Made by a program: the position numbers and the translations under genes. The notes beneath the pieces were generated by a model, which saw only the letters and a list, made by a program, of their open reading frames with translations, had not been told where the DNA came from and made no database searches. Below, in pieces: positions 27,988 to 36,841 of a DNA stretch of 64,000 nucleotides. Source of the stretch: Planctomycetales bacterium (GTDB lineage Bacteria; Planctomycetota; Planctomycetia; Isosphaerales; Isosphaeraceae); the NCBI GenBank assembly GCA_027452145.1, contig DAIDHB010000447.1, positions 1 through 64,000 on the forward strand, in the 5' to 3' direction. Every line of letters starts with the position of its first letter. Positions within the stretch are counted from its first letter, which is position 1.

Positions 27988-28962
27988 ATGGACGGATCGC
28001 GGAGCCCGGACGTATCCTCTGAAGCCGTCGGGTTTATCGGCGACCTGGACGATCCCTGGATCGCGGCCATGGCCGACGCGATCGCGACCGGACGTCCGGT
28101 CCATCGCCTCAACTGCGCCGGCAGGCTGCCGGAGCGGCCGTTCGAAGAGGCATCGCCGCCGCCCCAGACGCTCGTCATCCACCGGCATCATCTCGTCGAG
28201 GACGACGCAGCCCGACTGGTGGCGTGGCGCGCCCGGGAGCGCGATGCGAGAGTGCGGCTGGTGCTGTGCGTCAGCCCTTATGTCCGCTACGCCGAGCTCG
28301 AGCGATGGTCCATGCTGGTGGATATGGTCGTCTCGGAGGCGATCGCCGCGGAAGTCCTCCCCGGCCGGCTCGCCCGCTGGCTCGACGGATCGGCCCGGGT
28401 CGGGAACCGGCCGCGAGCGCCGATTCCGTCCGTCCGGATCGAGATCGCCGGCGGGGACGGCGAGCTTGGCCGTGCTCTGGTCGACGCGTGCCGCGCGGCC
28501 GGTTACTCGGCCCAGGAAGTCGACGACGCCGAGATCGGCGGCCTGCCCGCGCCGGCCGGCAAGCGAGGGCGCGCTGCATCACCCGGCTCGCGGATCCTGA
28601 CGGTCTGGGAGGTCCCGGTCCTCGAGCCGGGCTGGCCGCAGCGGCTGGAATGGCGCGCCGCACGCACCGGACCGGTCATCGCCCTGGCCGGCTTCGCCGA
28701 CCGCGATGTCGTCGCCCGAGCCCGCCAGGCCGGAGCCGTCGCCTGCCTCGAGCTCCCGTGCGACATCGACGACCTGGTCGACGCCGTGGATCGCGCGATC
28801 GCCGCCACGCCCGCCGAATCCTGGCCGATCCCGCCGCGCGTCGAGCCGCCCCACGCGTTTCCCCCGCCGCGTCGCAAGGCCCGAGCCGCGCAACACGGCA
28901 TGGCGGTTGCCCCGTCGACATGGCCGGAGCGAGGGGGTCGTCCTACAATTCCCAGGGGCTAG
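27988..28962 (+). CDS. Hypothetical protein with response-regulator-like C-terminal half
   Basis: 324 residues, not assigned to a named family. Two segments alternate beta strands and helices in a receiver-like order: about 10-140 (TLVIHRHHLVEDDAARLVAW, RLVLCVSPYVRYAELE, DMVVSEAIAAEVLPGRLARW) and about 145-275 (VRIEIAGGDGELGRALVDAC, PVIALAGFADRDVVARARQA, AVACLELPCDIDDLVDAVD). The acid pocket and lysine of true receivers are not evident, so this is likely a degenerate double pseudo-receiver. The tail is Pro/Arg-rich. It is 35 nt upstream of mfd. Confidence 0.7.
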   Translation: MDGSRSPDVSSEAVGFIGDLDDPWIAAMADAIATGRPVHRLNCAGRLPERPFEEASPPPQTLVIHRHHLVEDDAARLVAWRARERDARVRLVLCVSPYVRYAELERWSMLVDMVVSEAIAAEVLPGRLARWLDGSARVGNRPRAPIPSVRIEIAGGDGELGRALVDACRAAGYSAQEVDDAEIGGLPAPAGKRGRAASPGSRILTVWEVPVLEPGWPQRLEWRAARTGPVIALAGFADRDVVARARQAGAVACLELPCDIDDLVDAVDRAIAATPAESWPIPPRVEPPHAFPPPRRKARAAQHGMAVAPSTWPERGGRPTIPRG

Positions 28963-29148
28963 AGGATAGGGGTTAGGAGCGAGGGGCGAGTGAAGACATG
29001 CCGAAAACCAGGGCGGCAGATAAGTCGTTGGCGGGCAACTCGGCGCCCGAGCGGGGCAACGGCCGCGCGCGAATCGGCGCCGGCACGCCGCTCGCGCGTC
29101 GCGCTCCCGAGCCCACTCCTCCTCGCCCCTCGTCTCTAACCCCTCGTC
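28963..29148. repeat. Imperfect inverted repeat spanning the mfd start
   Basis: AGGGGTTAGGAGCGAGGGGC (from 28968) is matched in reverse complement by 29121-29143 at 20 of 23 positions. The left arm holds the Shine-Dalgarno-like GAGGGGCGAG of mfd, and the right arm lies in the mfd reading frame. The same kind of sequence (tandem GGGGCGAGG) occurs after purH at 59158-59205, so it is a dispersed element. Confidence 0.7.
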
Positions 29149-32100
29149 CCTCCGAGTCGCTTGCCCCTGACCCCTCCCCCAGGGATCCGCTCAAGGACCT
29201 CACCCGCCAGATCCAGCGATCCTCGGGTTTTCCCGAGGTGGTCGCGGCGCTCCGGAACGGCCGCAGCGCGACGATCGACGGCGCCTGGGGCTCGGCCGCC
29301 GCGCTGGCGGCCGCGGCGCTCGGGCTGCACGCGCCCGCCACGCTGGTGATCCTGATCGCCCATGTCGGCGACGTGGACGACTTCCGCGACGACGTGGCGA
29401 CGTTCTCCGGCATCTCGCCCGAGGTCTTCCCGGCCTGGGAGAAGCTCCCGCGCGAGATGGCGCCCGGCGACGAGATCTTCGGCAAGCGGCTGCGGACGAT
29501 CAAGCGGCTCGCCGGTCCCGACCCGCCGCGGCTGGTCGTCGCGCCGTTCCAGGCGCTGATGCAGCCCGTGCCGAGGCCCGACGCGCTCGAGGCCATGTCG
29601 CGGGTCGTCCGGGTCGGCGACACGATACCCGTCGAGGAGCTCTCGCGCTGGCTCCTGGATCGCGGCATGGGCCGCGTCGAGGTCGTCGAGGTGCCTGGCG
29701 AGTTCAGCGTGCGCGGCGGGATTCTCGACGTATTCCCCACAGACTCGCCCGACCCGGTCCGCATCGAGTTCTTCGGCGACGAGATCGAGTCGATCCGCCC
29801 GTTCGACGCCGAATCGCAGCGGTCGCTCGACCGGTGGACCTCGGTCTCGCTCACCGCCGCGCTGGCACTCGACGAGCGGGACGCGTCGCGGTTCGCCCAT
29901 CCCGCCGACTTCTTCCCCGAGGGCACCTGGGTCTTCCTGCTCGAGCCGGGCGACCTGCGCGACGAGGGCCGGCATTACCTCGGCCGCGTCCCCGAGCGCG
30001 ACGGGCTGTTCACGGTCGAACAGACCTTCGAGCGACTGATCCGACGCCCGACGATCGCCGTGTCGACCCTGTCCGCCGACTCGCTCGAGACGACCTGCCA
30101 CCTGCGGGTCGAGAGCGTCGAGCGGTTCGGCGGCGACCTGGGGCGGGTGAAGGCCGAGCTCGACGGCGTCGCCGCGGGCGATCGCGTGCTGATCGCCTGC
30201 CACAACGCCGCCGAGGCCGAGCGCCTGGGCGAGGTCTTCTCCGACGCCGAGATCGCCCGCTCCGACCGATTGACCCTCACCGTCGGCCGCGTCCGATCGG
30301 GCTTCCACCTGATCGACGCCGGCACCCTGGTCATCGGCGATCACGAGCTGTTCGCCCGCGCCGAGGTCCGCCGGCCCGTCACCCGACGGCGGTACGAGAG
30401 CCGCGCGATCGACAGCTTCCTGGATCTCAACGAGGGCGACCTGGTCGTCCACGTCAATCACGGGATCGCGCGCTATCGCGGGCTCCAGCTCCTCCAGAAG
30501 TCGGGCGACCACGACGAGGAGACCATGCTCCTCGAGTTCGCCGAGGGGACCAAGCTGTACGTCCCGGTCGCCAAGATCGACCTGGTGCAGAAATACGTCG
30601 GCGGCGGCAAGGCCGAGCCGCCGCTCTCGAAGATCGGCTCATCGTCGTGGGAGAAGCGGAAGAAGCGCGTCGCCGAGGCCGTCGTCGACCTGGCCCAGGA
30701 GCTGATCGACATCCAGGCGAAGCGCGGCAGCCAGCCGGGCTTCGCCTACCCGGCCGAGGATAGCCACTGGCTGGCCGAGTTCGAGGCCGCGTTCCCGTAT
30801 GAGGAGACCCCCGACCAGCTCGCCGCCATCGAGGCGGTCAAGCGCGACATGGCCCAGACCCGCCCGATGGACCGCCTGATTTGCGGCGACGTCGGCTACG
30901 GCAAGACCGAGATCGCCATCCGCGCGGCGTTCAAGGCCGTGGACGCCGGCAAGCAGGTCGCCGTCCTCGTCCCCACCACGATCCTGGCCGAGCAGCACCA
31001 CCGCAACTTCGCCTCGCGGATGGCCGAGTTCCCGTTCGTGGTCGAGGTCGTCAACCGCTTCCGCCCGCGGGCCGAGATCCGCGACGTCCTCAAGCGCACC
31101 GCGGCTGGCGCCGTGGATATCCTGGTCGGCACCCACCGCATCCTCCAGAAGGACATCGCCTTCAAGGACCTGGGCCTGGTCGTCATCGACGAGGAACAGC
31201 GGTTCGGCGTCGAGGACAAGGAGTGGCTCAAGACCTTCCGCGCCACCGTCGATGTTTTGACCCTCTCGGCCACGCCGATCCCGCGCACCCTGCACATGAG
31301 CCTGCTGGGCATCCGCGATATCTCGAACCTCGAGACCCCGCCGCCGGACCGCAAGGCGATCGAGACCCGCGTTCTGCGCTTCGACCCCGAAACCATCAAG
31401 CGCGCGATCCACCGCGAGCTGAACCGCGACGGACAGGTCTACTTCGTCCACAACCGGGTGTACGACATCGAGAGCGTCGCCGACAGGATCCAGTCGATCG
31501 TCCCCGAAGCACGGATCGCGATCGGCCACGGCCAGATGACGGGCGAGCAGCTCGAACGCACGATGCTGGCGTTCATCCGCCGCGATTACGACATCCTGGT
31601 GGCCACGACGATCATCGAGAGCGGCCTGGATATCCCCAACGTCAACACGATCTTCATCAACGAGGCCGACAAGTACGGCCTGGCGGATCTGCACCAGCTC
31701 CGCGGCCGCGTGGGCCGGTACAAGCACCGCGCCTATGCGTACCTGATGCTCGAATCCGACAAGCCGGTCTCGCCCAACGCCGCCAAACGGCTCAAGGCAA
31801 TCGAGGAGTTCACCGACCTGGGCGCCGGGTTCAAGATCGCGCTGCGCGACCTGGAGATCCGGGGCGCCGGGAATATCCTGGGCGCCGAGCAATCCGGCCA
31901 CATCGAGAGCGTCGGATATGAGCTATATTGCTCGCTGCTCGAATCGGCCGCGCGGATCCTGACGAACCAGCCCGAGAAGCCGCTGTTTGAATGCTCGGTC
32001 GAGCTGGGCTGGCGCGCGTACCTGCCGCGCGACTACGTCGAGGCCGCGCGGATCAAGCTGGAGCTCTACCGTCGGCTGGCGCGATTGCGCTCGCTCAACC

Positions 32101-32414
32101 ACCTGGCCGACTTCCGCCAGGAGCTGGTCGACCGCTTCGGCGCCCCGCCGAAGCCCGCCGAGAACCTGCTGGCCGAGACCGAGATCCGGATCATGGCCGG
32201 CGCCTGGAAGATCGAGCGGATTCACGTCGAGACCGGCCAGTACGTCGTGCTGACCTACCTCGACCCGGCGAAGATCGAGGCCCTCGCCCGCCGCCACCGC
32301 GGCCAGGTCCGGATCGTCGACGCCCGCCGCGCCTATGTCCCCCTCGGCGACGACCCCCTCAAGCCCGCCGAGATCGCCGAGCGGGTGCGGAACCTGCTGA
32401 AGACGGCCCCGTGA
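28998..32414 (+). CDS. mfd: Transcription-repair coupling factor
   Basis: A 1138-residue ATP-dependent translocase that removes RNA polymerase stalled at DNA damage and recruits UvrA. The first ~55 residues are low-complexity and overlap a dispersed repeat. UvrB-homology modules lie at about 60-330, the RNA-polymerase-interacting CarD-like domain near 480 (LNEGDLVVHVNHGIARYRGL), and the RecG-like motor with Walker A GDVGYGKTE near 629, DEEQRFG near 731, and QLRGRVGRYKHRAYAYLM. The TRCF C-terminal domain ends it (from about 998). The ATG at 28998 has GGGGCGAG about 7 nt upstream. No other in-frame start lies before the conserved part. Confidence 0.95.
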   Translation: MPKTRAADKSLAGNSAPERGNGRARIGAGTPLARRAPEPTPPRPSSLTPRPSESLAPDPSPRDPLKDLTRQIQRSSGFPEVVAALRNGRSATIDGAWGSAAALAAAALGLHAPATLVILIAHVGDVDDFRDDVATFSGISPEVFPAWEKLPREMAPGDEIFGKRLRTIKRLAGPDPPRLVVAPFQALMQPVPRPDALEAMSRVVRVGDTIPVEELSRWLLDRGMGRVEVVEVPGEFSVRGGILDVFPTDSPDPVRIEFFGDEIESIRPFDAESQRSLDRWTSVSLTAALALDERDASRFAHPADFFPEGTWVFLLEPGDLRDEGRHYLGRVPERDGLFTVEQTFERLIRRPTIAVSTLSADSLETTCHLRVESVERFGGDLGRVKAELDGVAAGDRVLIACHNAAEAERLGEVFSDAEIARSDRLTLTVGRVRSGFHLIDAGTLVIGDHELFARAEVRRPVTRRRYESRAIDSFLDLNEGDLVVHVNHGIARYRGLQLLQKSGDHDEETMLLEFAEGTKLYVPVAKIDLVQKYVGGGKAEPPLSKIGSSSWEKRKKRVAEAVVDLAQELIDIQAKRGSQPGFAYPAEDSHWLAEFEAAFPYEETPDQLAAIEAVKRDMAQTRPMDRLICGDVGYGKTEIAIRAAFKAVDAGKQVAVLVPTTILAEQHHRNFASRMAEFPFVVEVVNRFRPRAEIRDVLKRTAAGAVDILVGTHRILQKDIAFKDLGLVVIDEEQRFGVEDKEWLKTFRATVDVLTLSATPIPRTLHMSLLGIRDISNLETPPPDRKAIETRVLRFDPETIKRAIHRELNRDGQVYFVHNRVYDIESVADRIQSIVPEARIAIGHGQMTGEQLERTMLAFIRRDYDILVATTIIESGLDIPNVNTIFINEADKYGLADLHQLRGRVGRYKHRAYAYLMLESDKPVSPNAAKRLKAIEEFTDLGAGFKIALRDLEIRGAGNILGAEQSGHIESVGYELYCSLLESAARILTNQPEKPLFECSVELGWRAYLPRDYVEAARIKLELYRRLARLRSLNHLADFRQELVDRFGAPPKPAENLLAETEIRIMAGAWKIERIHVETGQYVVLTYLDPAKIEALARRHRGQVRIVDARRAYVPLGDDPLKPAEIAERVRNLLKTAP

Positions 32415-32478
32415 AATCGGGCGAGATGTCGTCCCTTCCGTACCACAGGCGGGCTTCGTCCGGTCGACTCCTCCGGTG

Positions 32479-32750
32479 TCAATTCGACACAGGATGCCTC
32501 ACGTTCGGGTCGGCCACCGCCTGGTCGAACTCGGCTCCGTCCAGCAGGCCTTTCAGGTCCAGCATGTTCCGGACAACGGCGAGGTGACGAGGGCAACCTT
32601 CTGATCCGATCGGTAGACCGGGAGGAAGAGGTCGGTCCCCGAATCGGCGTGCAGGAAAGCGATGTGCGACCCGGCGACGACGACTTCCCGGAAGCCCAGG
32701 CCAAGCAACAGCCGGCGCAGAACGGCGAAAGGAATGGTCGGTTCAGTCAT
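32479..32750 (-). pseudogene. HicA-like toxin gene with a one-base frameshift
   Basis: Frame 1 encodes MTEPTIPFAVLRRLLLGLGF, then GSHIAFLHADSGTDLFLPVYRSDQKVA, and then reads out of frame to a stop near 32553. The expected continuation RHLAVVRNMLDLKGLLD.AEFDQAV runs in another frame to a TGA at 32479. Inserting one base near 32588-32594 (in GTTGCCCTCGT) restores a full 90-residue protein. HicA-fold proteins are small RNA-binding toxins; the conserved GSH histidine is present. It overlaps the upstream DUF4365 gene by 8 bp. Either the gene is broken, the frameshift is programmed, or the base is a sequencing error. Confidence 0.75.
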
Positions 32751-33261
32751 CGCGCGGGGTCCTTCGTTTCAGTTGCTGGTGAATCTGCCGCTTCCGCTGA
32801 ACGATCTGATGAACGGCCCTGCGATCGAGCACCTGGCTCGTTGAGATCTGCATATTCAAGGTCTTCCCGCCCCCGAACAGGTGCAGGCTGTTTTTCCCGC
32901 GAAAGTCATCCTGGATGTCGACCCAGTAGGCGCGGTCGCGCGACGCGTGATAGACGATCAGGATCACCGGATAGTTCTCATTGAGCCAGAGCCTCGAGTC
33001 TCGCCGGCTCAGAGTCCAGGAGATCGTTCCTCCATCCTTCAGGAGCGGCAGCCGGCTCGTGGACTTGACCTGGAAATACACCCAACCCTCTTCGGCTTCC
33101 CCCCTGCGCCCGTAGGTGGTCATGAACAGGTCGTACCCATAGTCGTGTGTGATCTGCTGAGCGGTATGTCCGCAAAGGAGAATCTGCCGCTCCAGGTGAT
33201 TGACCCCGAGGTCCGCGATGACGTGTTCGCGTGTACGGATCTTGAGCGTCGGCCTGGTCAT
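32743..33261 (-). CDS. DUF4365 protein, nuclease-like
   Basis: 172 residues, DUF4365 type (MTRPTLKIRTREHVIADLGV opening). The core DYGYDLFMTTY then VYFQVKSTSRLPLL carries a D...QxK arrangement like that of the PD-(D/E)xK nuclease fold. WLNENYPVILIVYHA and AYWVDIQDDF follow. The ATG at 33261 has GGAG about 6 nt upstream, which beats the upstream in-frame GTG-type start at 33312. Its end overlaps the HicA-like gene by 8 bp, so they form a two-gene unit. Biochemical function of the family is unknown to me; a defence or addiction role is inference. Confidence 0.82.
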   Translation of the reverse strand: MTRPTLKIRTREHVIADLGVNHLERQILLCGHTAQQITHDYGYDLFMTTYGRRGEAEEGWVYFQVKSTSRLPLLKDGGTISWTLSRRDSRLWLNENYPVILIVYHASRDRAYWVDIQDDFRGKNSLHLFGGGKTLNMQISTSQVLDRRAVHQIVQRKRQIHQQLKRRTPRDD

Positions 33262-33448
33262 GCACTCCACCCCAGCGACGGCCCGGTCGGATGTCGCATA
33301 TCGGCAATCCACGAGTTGCGTCTATCTTACCAGAGAACGGGACCCGATCTCCTGGAGTTCCTCGTGAGGATCCTCCCACAGGCGGCACTTTAACCATGAA
33401 CCGAGAGAAGCGATCGTCTCGCAGGATCTCACACGAGGCCGTTTCCGC

Positions 33449-34834
33449 ATGAACCATCCCCGCTCCCAACTCTCCTGGTCGCCGCTGGATGCGCTTTTGA
33501 ACTCGGGCGCGCTGGGGAACCTGACGGACGGCGAGCTGCTCGATCGGTTCCGCGCCGAGGGGGACTCGTCCGGCCAGGAGGCGTTCCGCATCCTGGTCGA
33601 GCGGCACGGGGCAATGGTGCTGGGACTCTGCCGAAGCCTGGTGAGCGACCCTCACGAGGCCGAGGACGCCTTCCAGGCCACGTTCCTGGTGCTCGTCCGC
33701 CGGGCCGGCTCGATCCGCCGCCGCGAGACGATCGCACCGTGGCTTTACGGCGTCGCCCAACGGGTTGCGCGGCGGGCCCAGGCGCGGGCGTCGCGCCGCC
33801 GCCGGCGCGAGGTGATCGCGGACGCCGACCTGCCCGACCGGAAGAGTCCGCCCGCGGACTCGCCCGGCGCCGAGCAGGCCGTCCACGACGAGATCGCCCG
33901 CCTGCCCGAGTCGCTCCGGGCCCCGCTGGTCCTCTGCTGCCTGGAGGGCCAGAGCTACGACCTCGCCGCCCGCCGGCTGGGCCTGCGCGAGCCGACTCTC
34001 CGCGGCCGGCTCGCCCGGGCCAGGAAAACCCTCGAATCGCGGCTCCGCCGCCGCGGCCTGCTCGCGACGATCGCGGAGCGGCTGGCCGACCCCGGCGGCC
34101 TGTTGCCTCCCGCCTTGCCCTCGTCACTGGTCGAATCCACAACCCAGCTTGCCACGCGGTGGGCGACGCTCAGCGGCCTGGTCCTCCGGACTGCCGTCGT
34201 GCCCCCGTCCATCGCCGCACTGGCCCAGGGAGTCCTTCACACCATGCTGCTCCATTCGCTCAAGATCGGCGCTTTTGTGACGCTCGTCTCCGTCGGCGTC
34301 GTCGGGACGCTCGTCGTCGCGCAGCAGGAAGGTTCGAGTCCGAAACCGGCCGCTCCCGCCGGCCAGGAGGCCAGGACCCAACCGACCCGGAAAGCCGAGG
34401 AGAAGGCCGCCGAGGCGCCCCCGCAACAACCCGACCTCGAAGCAAAGACGCGGCAGATCCTCCAGAAGCTCGACCAGAAGATCGATCTCAAGATCGACGG
34501 GGAAGTGACGCTCGATCAATTCCTCAAGGCGATCAAGCAGGCCACGACCGATCAGACGTTCCCAGGCATCCCGATCTACGTCGACCCGCTCGGGCTTCAA
34601 GAAGCCCGCGTCAGCCTGAACCAGGATGTGGATGTCTTCCGAAGCGGTAAGCTCGGCTTCATCCTGCGCGAGACGCTCCGCCCGTGGCACCTGGCCTACC
34701 ACGTCAAGGACGGCTTCCTGATGATCACCTCGCGCGACAACATCAACCAGCAGCGGCTCGAGGAGCTCGAGCGGAAGATCGACCGGCTCACCGAGATCAT
34801 GCAGCGGATCGAGGCCCGGGTGAGCAAGCCGTGA
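33449..34834 (+). CDS. Second ECF sigma factor with membrane helix and STN-like domain
   Basis: 461 residues, paralogue of the gene at 26008-27723. Sigma region 2 ([39 protein letters not shown]), region 4 (LPESLRAPLVLCCLEGQSYD, LREPTLRGRLARARKTLESR), a membrane helix at about 269-292, a Pro/Ala/Gln linker, and an outer domain at about 345-430: [46 protein letters not shown], then a short coiled coil. The [13 protein letters not shown] block is nearly identical to that of the paralogue. It lacks the long Gly-rich tail of the other copy. No anti-sigma gene lies beside it, and it is convergent with the porin gene. Confidence 0.92.
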   Translation: MNHPRSQLSWSPLDALLNSGALGNLTDGELLDRFRAEGDSSGQEAFRILVERHGAMVLGLCRSLVSDPHEAEDAFQATFLVLVRRAGSIRRRETIAPWLYGVAQRVARRAQARASRRRRREVIADADLPDRKSPPADSPGAEQAVHDEIARLPESLRAPLVLCCLEGQSYDLAARRLGLREPTLRGRLARARKTLESRLRRRGLLATIAERLADPGGLLPPALPSSLVESTTQLATRWATLSGLVLRTAVVPPSIAALAQGVLHTMLLHSLKIGAFVTLVSVGVVGTLVVAQQEGSSPKPAAPAGQEARTQPTRKAEEKAAEAPPQQPDLEAKTRQILQKLDQKIDLKIDGEVTLDQFLKAIKQATTDQTFPGIPIYVDPLGLQEARVSLNQDVDVFRSGKLGFILRETLRPWHLAYHVKDGFLMITSRDNINQQRLEELERKIDRLTEIMQRIEARVSKP

Positions 34835-34906
34835 TGTCGCAAGCCGCCCGCGAAGGTCGAACCGGCGAGGTCTCCGCCCGATGTGCCGGTCCCTCGGCCG
34901 ATCCGC

Positions 34907-36622
34907 TCAGAACCAGACCTCGAACCGCAGCATGTACAGGTTGCTCACGCTCGAGAACCGGGTGGGGGCGTAGATCACGGGGCTGCCGAACCCGGCATGC
35001 TGCCAGTCGAACATCACGCGGATGTACGCGTTCCAGTACCAGTTGACGGCCAGGTCGGTCGTGAACAGCCGGTCGGTCCAGAGGTTGGGGTCGGCCAGGC
35101 CGGCGGTGAAGACCTGGCGGCCGAGTGAGAGGTCGGCGTAGCGGAACACCAGCTCCCAGGCACCGGGGCCGAATCGGCCCGGGCGCAGGTCGAACGACCG
35201 CAGCGGCTTGACCCTCCCCCGGCTGGCCATCGTCTCGCCGGTCAGGAAGTACGAGGTCTGCACGTAAAAGCTTTCGATCGGCAGCCGCACCCGGTTGTTC
35301 GTGTGATTGGCCAGGGCATAATCCTCGAAACCGCTCCCCCACTCACCGAGGACCATCAGGCTCCGGTAGAAGTACGCCAGGTGCAGGTCCCACAGGTTGC
35401 GCGGGCCGGCGGTCACCACGTTGTTGTTGAACGCCAGGAACGGGACGCCGATCACGTTGCTGCCGCTCGTCGGCACGATCGTCCGCAGCTCCTGGGGCAC
35501 CGGGACATGGTCCTGCTCGCCCGCCACGAGCGAGCCGCCCACGTTGAAGTTCTCCAGCGGCGAGCCGGCCCGGGGCCGCCACGGGGCGAAGTTGAGGAAC
35601 GCGATCACGCTCTTGGGGTTGCTCAGGTCGAACTGGGCGTTGGGCGTGCTGTTGAAGATCCCCGCGGCGTAGTCGATCCGGCCCGCCACCGACTCGCCCC
35701 AGAGCATCGTTCCCACATCTCGGTTCATGCCGAAGTTGTTGAAGAACACCGACCATTCGCCGCTGGCCAGGGCCTCGGTCGGCTGGGCGTAGAACTCATA
35801 CGTGTACGGCGACTTGAACCGGCCAAAGCGGAACTGCATCCGCTTGTCGTAGTTCACGTTCAGGAACACATCCAGGGCAGAAAACGTATCGAAGGAATTG
35901 TTGAACGAGACGTAATACTCGTAGGGCTTCGTCAGGTGGCCGTTGAAGACGAACCACTGGCGAGCGATGTCGAACGTATCGGCGACGGGCTTCTGGTTGG
36001 GGACGCCGTAGAACCGGCCGTCGAGCTGGGTCAGGTTGTGGAACTGGATGTCGTACTCGTCGTCATCAGACCGGATCTGGAACCCGGGCCCCCACCGCGC
36101 CTGGGCGGACCGATTGGGAGGAGCATACGGCATGCTGAATCGGGACGACGGCAGCTCGGCCGCCGGGCCGAAGCCCGAGGCCAGCCCCCCGAACCCCACT
36201 TCCTCGGTGCCATTGCCGTCGTCAGCCGCCCCGCCGCCGTCGGGCAGAGCCGCCGGGAGCCGCGGCGCGGTGACGACCCCTGCCGTCCCGGGTCCGATCC
36301 GGGCGCCGTTGAAGCTGGCCGGGGCACGTGCCTCGGCCTCGCGCAGCCGCGTTGACAGATGGTCGACCTGGTTCGACAGCTTCTGGATCGTCGCGTCCAT
36401 CTGCAGGAGCCGCTGTTCCAGGGCCGCCTCGTAAGGCGTGCGCGGGCCGCCGGGGCCGGGAGATGTCGCGGGCGCTGAAGGTGGAGGCTGGGGCGCGGGC
36501 GCAGACGGAGGGGCCGACGGCGACTGGGCGAGCGCGGGCCGCGGAAGGGCCAGCGCGACGCCCAGGACGCCTATGGCGATCCGCAGCACCCGTGACCATT
36601 CGCTCCCCCGGCCTCGGCTCAT
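34907..36622 (-). CDS. Phosphate-selective-porin-like outer-membrane protein
   Basis: 571 residues. Signal peptide at 1-32 (LRIAIGVLGVALALPRPALAQ), a Pro/Ala/Ser linker, a coiled coil at about 65-95 (LEQRLLQMDATIQKLSNQVD) as in trimeric porins of planctomycetes, then a beta-barrel of the OprO/OprP type with many alternating strands (FNGHLTKPYEYYVSFNNSF, FRFGRFKSPYTYEFY, LFTTDLAVNWYWNAY) and the terminal aromatic FEVWF. It is a channel for small anions or solutes. The ATG at 36622 is the first before the signal peptide; an upstream in-frame part is unlikely to be coding. Transcribed leftward, after a probable terminator of the ATPase gene. Confidence 0.85.
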   Translation of the reverse strand: MSRGRGSEWSRVLRIAIGVLGVALALPRPALAQSPSAPPSAPAPQPPPSAPATSPGPGGPRTPYEAALEQRLLQMDATIQKLSNQVDHLSTRLREAEARAPASFNGARIGPGTAGVVTAPRLPAALPDGGGAADDGNGTEEVGFGGLASGFGPAAELPSSRFSMPYAPPNRSAQARWGPGFQIRSDDDEYDIQFHNLTQLDGRFYGVPNQKPVADTFDIARQWFVFNGHLTKPYEYYVSFNNSFDTFSALDVFLNVNYDKRMQFRFGRFKSPYTYEFYAQPTEALASGEWSVFFNNFGMNRDVGTMLWGESVAGRIDYAAGIFNSTPNAQFDLSNPKSVIAFLNFAPWRPRAGSPLENFNVGGSLVAGEQDHVPVPQELRTIVPTSGSNVIGVPFLAFNNNVVTAGPRNLWDLHLAYFYRSLMVLGEWGSGFEDYALANHTNNRVRLPIESFYVQTSYFLTGETMASRGRVKPLRSFDLRPGRFGPGAWELVFRYADLSLGRQVFTAGLADPNLWTDRLFTTDLAVNWYWNAYIRVMFDWQHAGFGSPVIYAPTRFSSVSNLYMLRFEVWF

Positions 36623-36683
36623 GCGGCCAGTCCCTTCATCAGGCCGAGGCGAGCGCGCCATCGACCTGTTCCGCGAGCGCAAT

Positions 36684-36705
36684 AAAAAAACCCCCACCGC
36701 GGGGC
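36684..36705 (-). terminator. Probable intrinsic terminator of the P-type ATPase transcript
   Basis: Read leftward: GCCCCGCGGTGGGGG followed by TTTTTTTAT. The stem is short (CCCC/GGGG plus one wobble) but the T-run is seven long. It lies about 136 nt after the ATPase stop (36842) and 62 nt before the porin start, in the right place to separate the two leftward transcripts. Confidence 0.5.
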
Positions 36706-36841
36706 ATCGCTGCCCTTCGGTAGGAGTTATCAGCCCCTCGCGGGGCGGTTCAGCGTTGGGGCGAACTCCATCGCCCCCGGCGCGGCATCGCCGCAGACCG
36801 TGCTTCGTCATCCTCCTTATCGGATGAGAGCCGTACCGACT

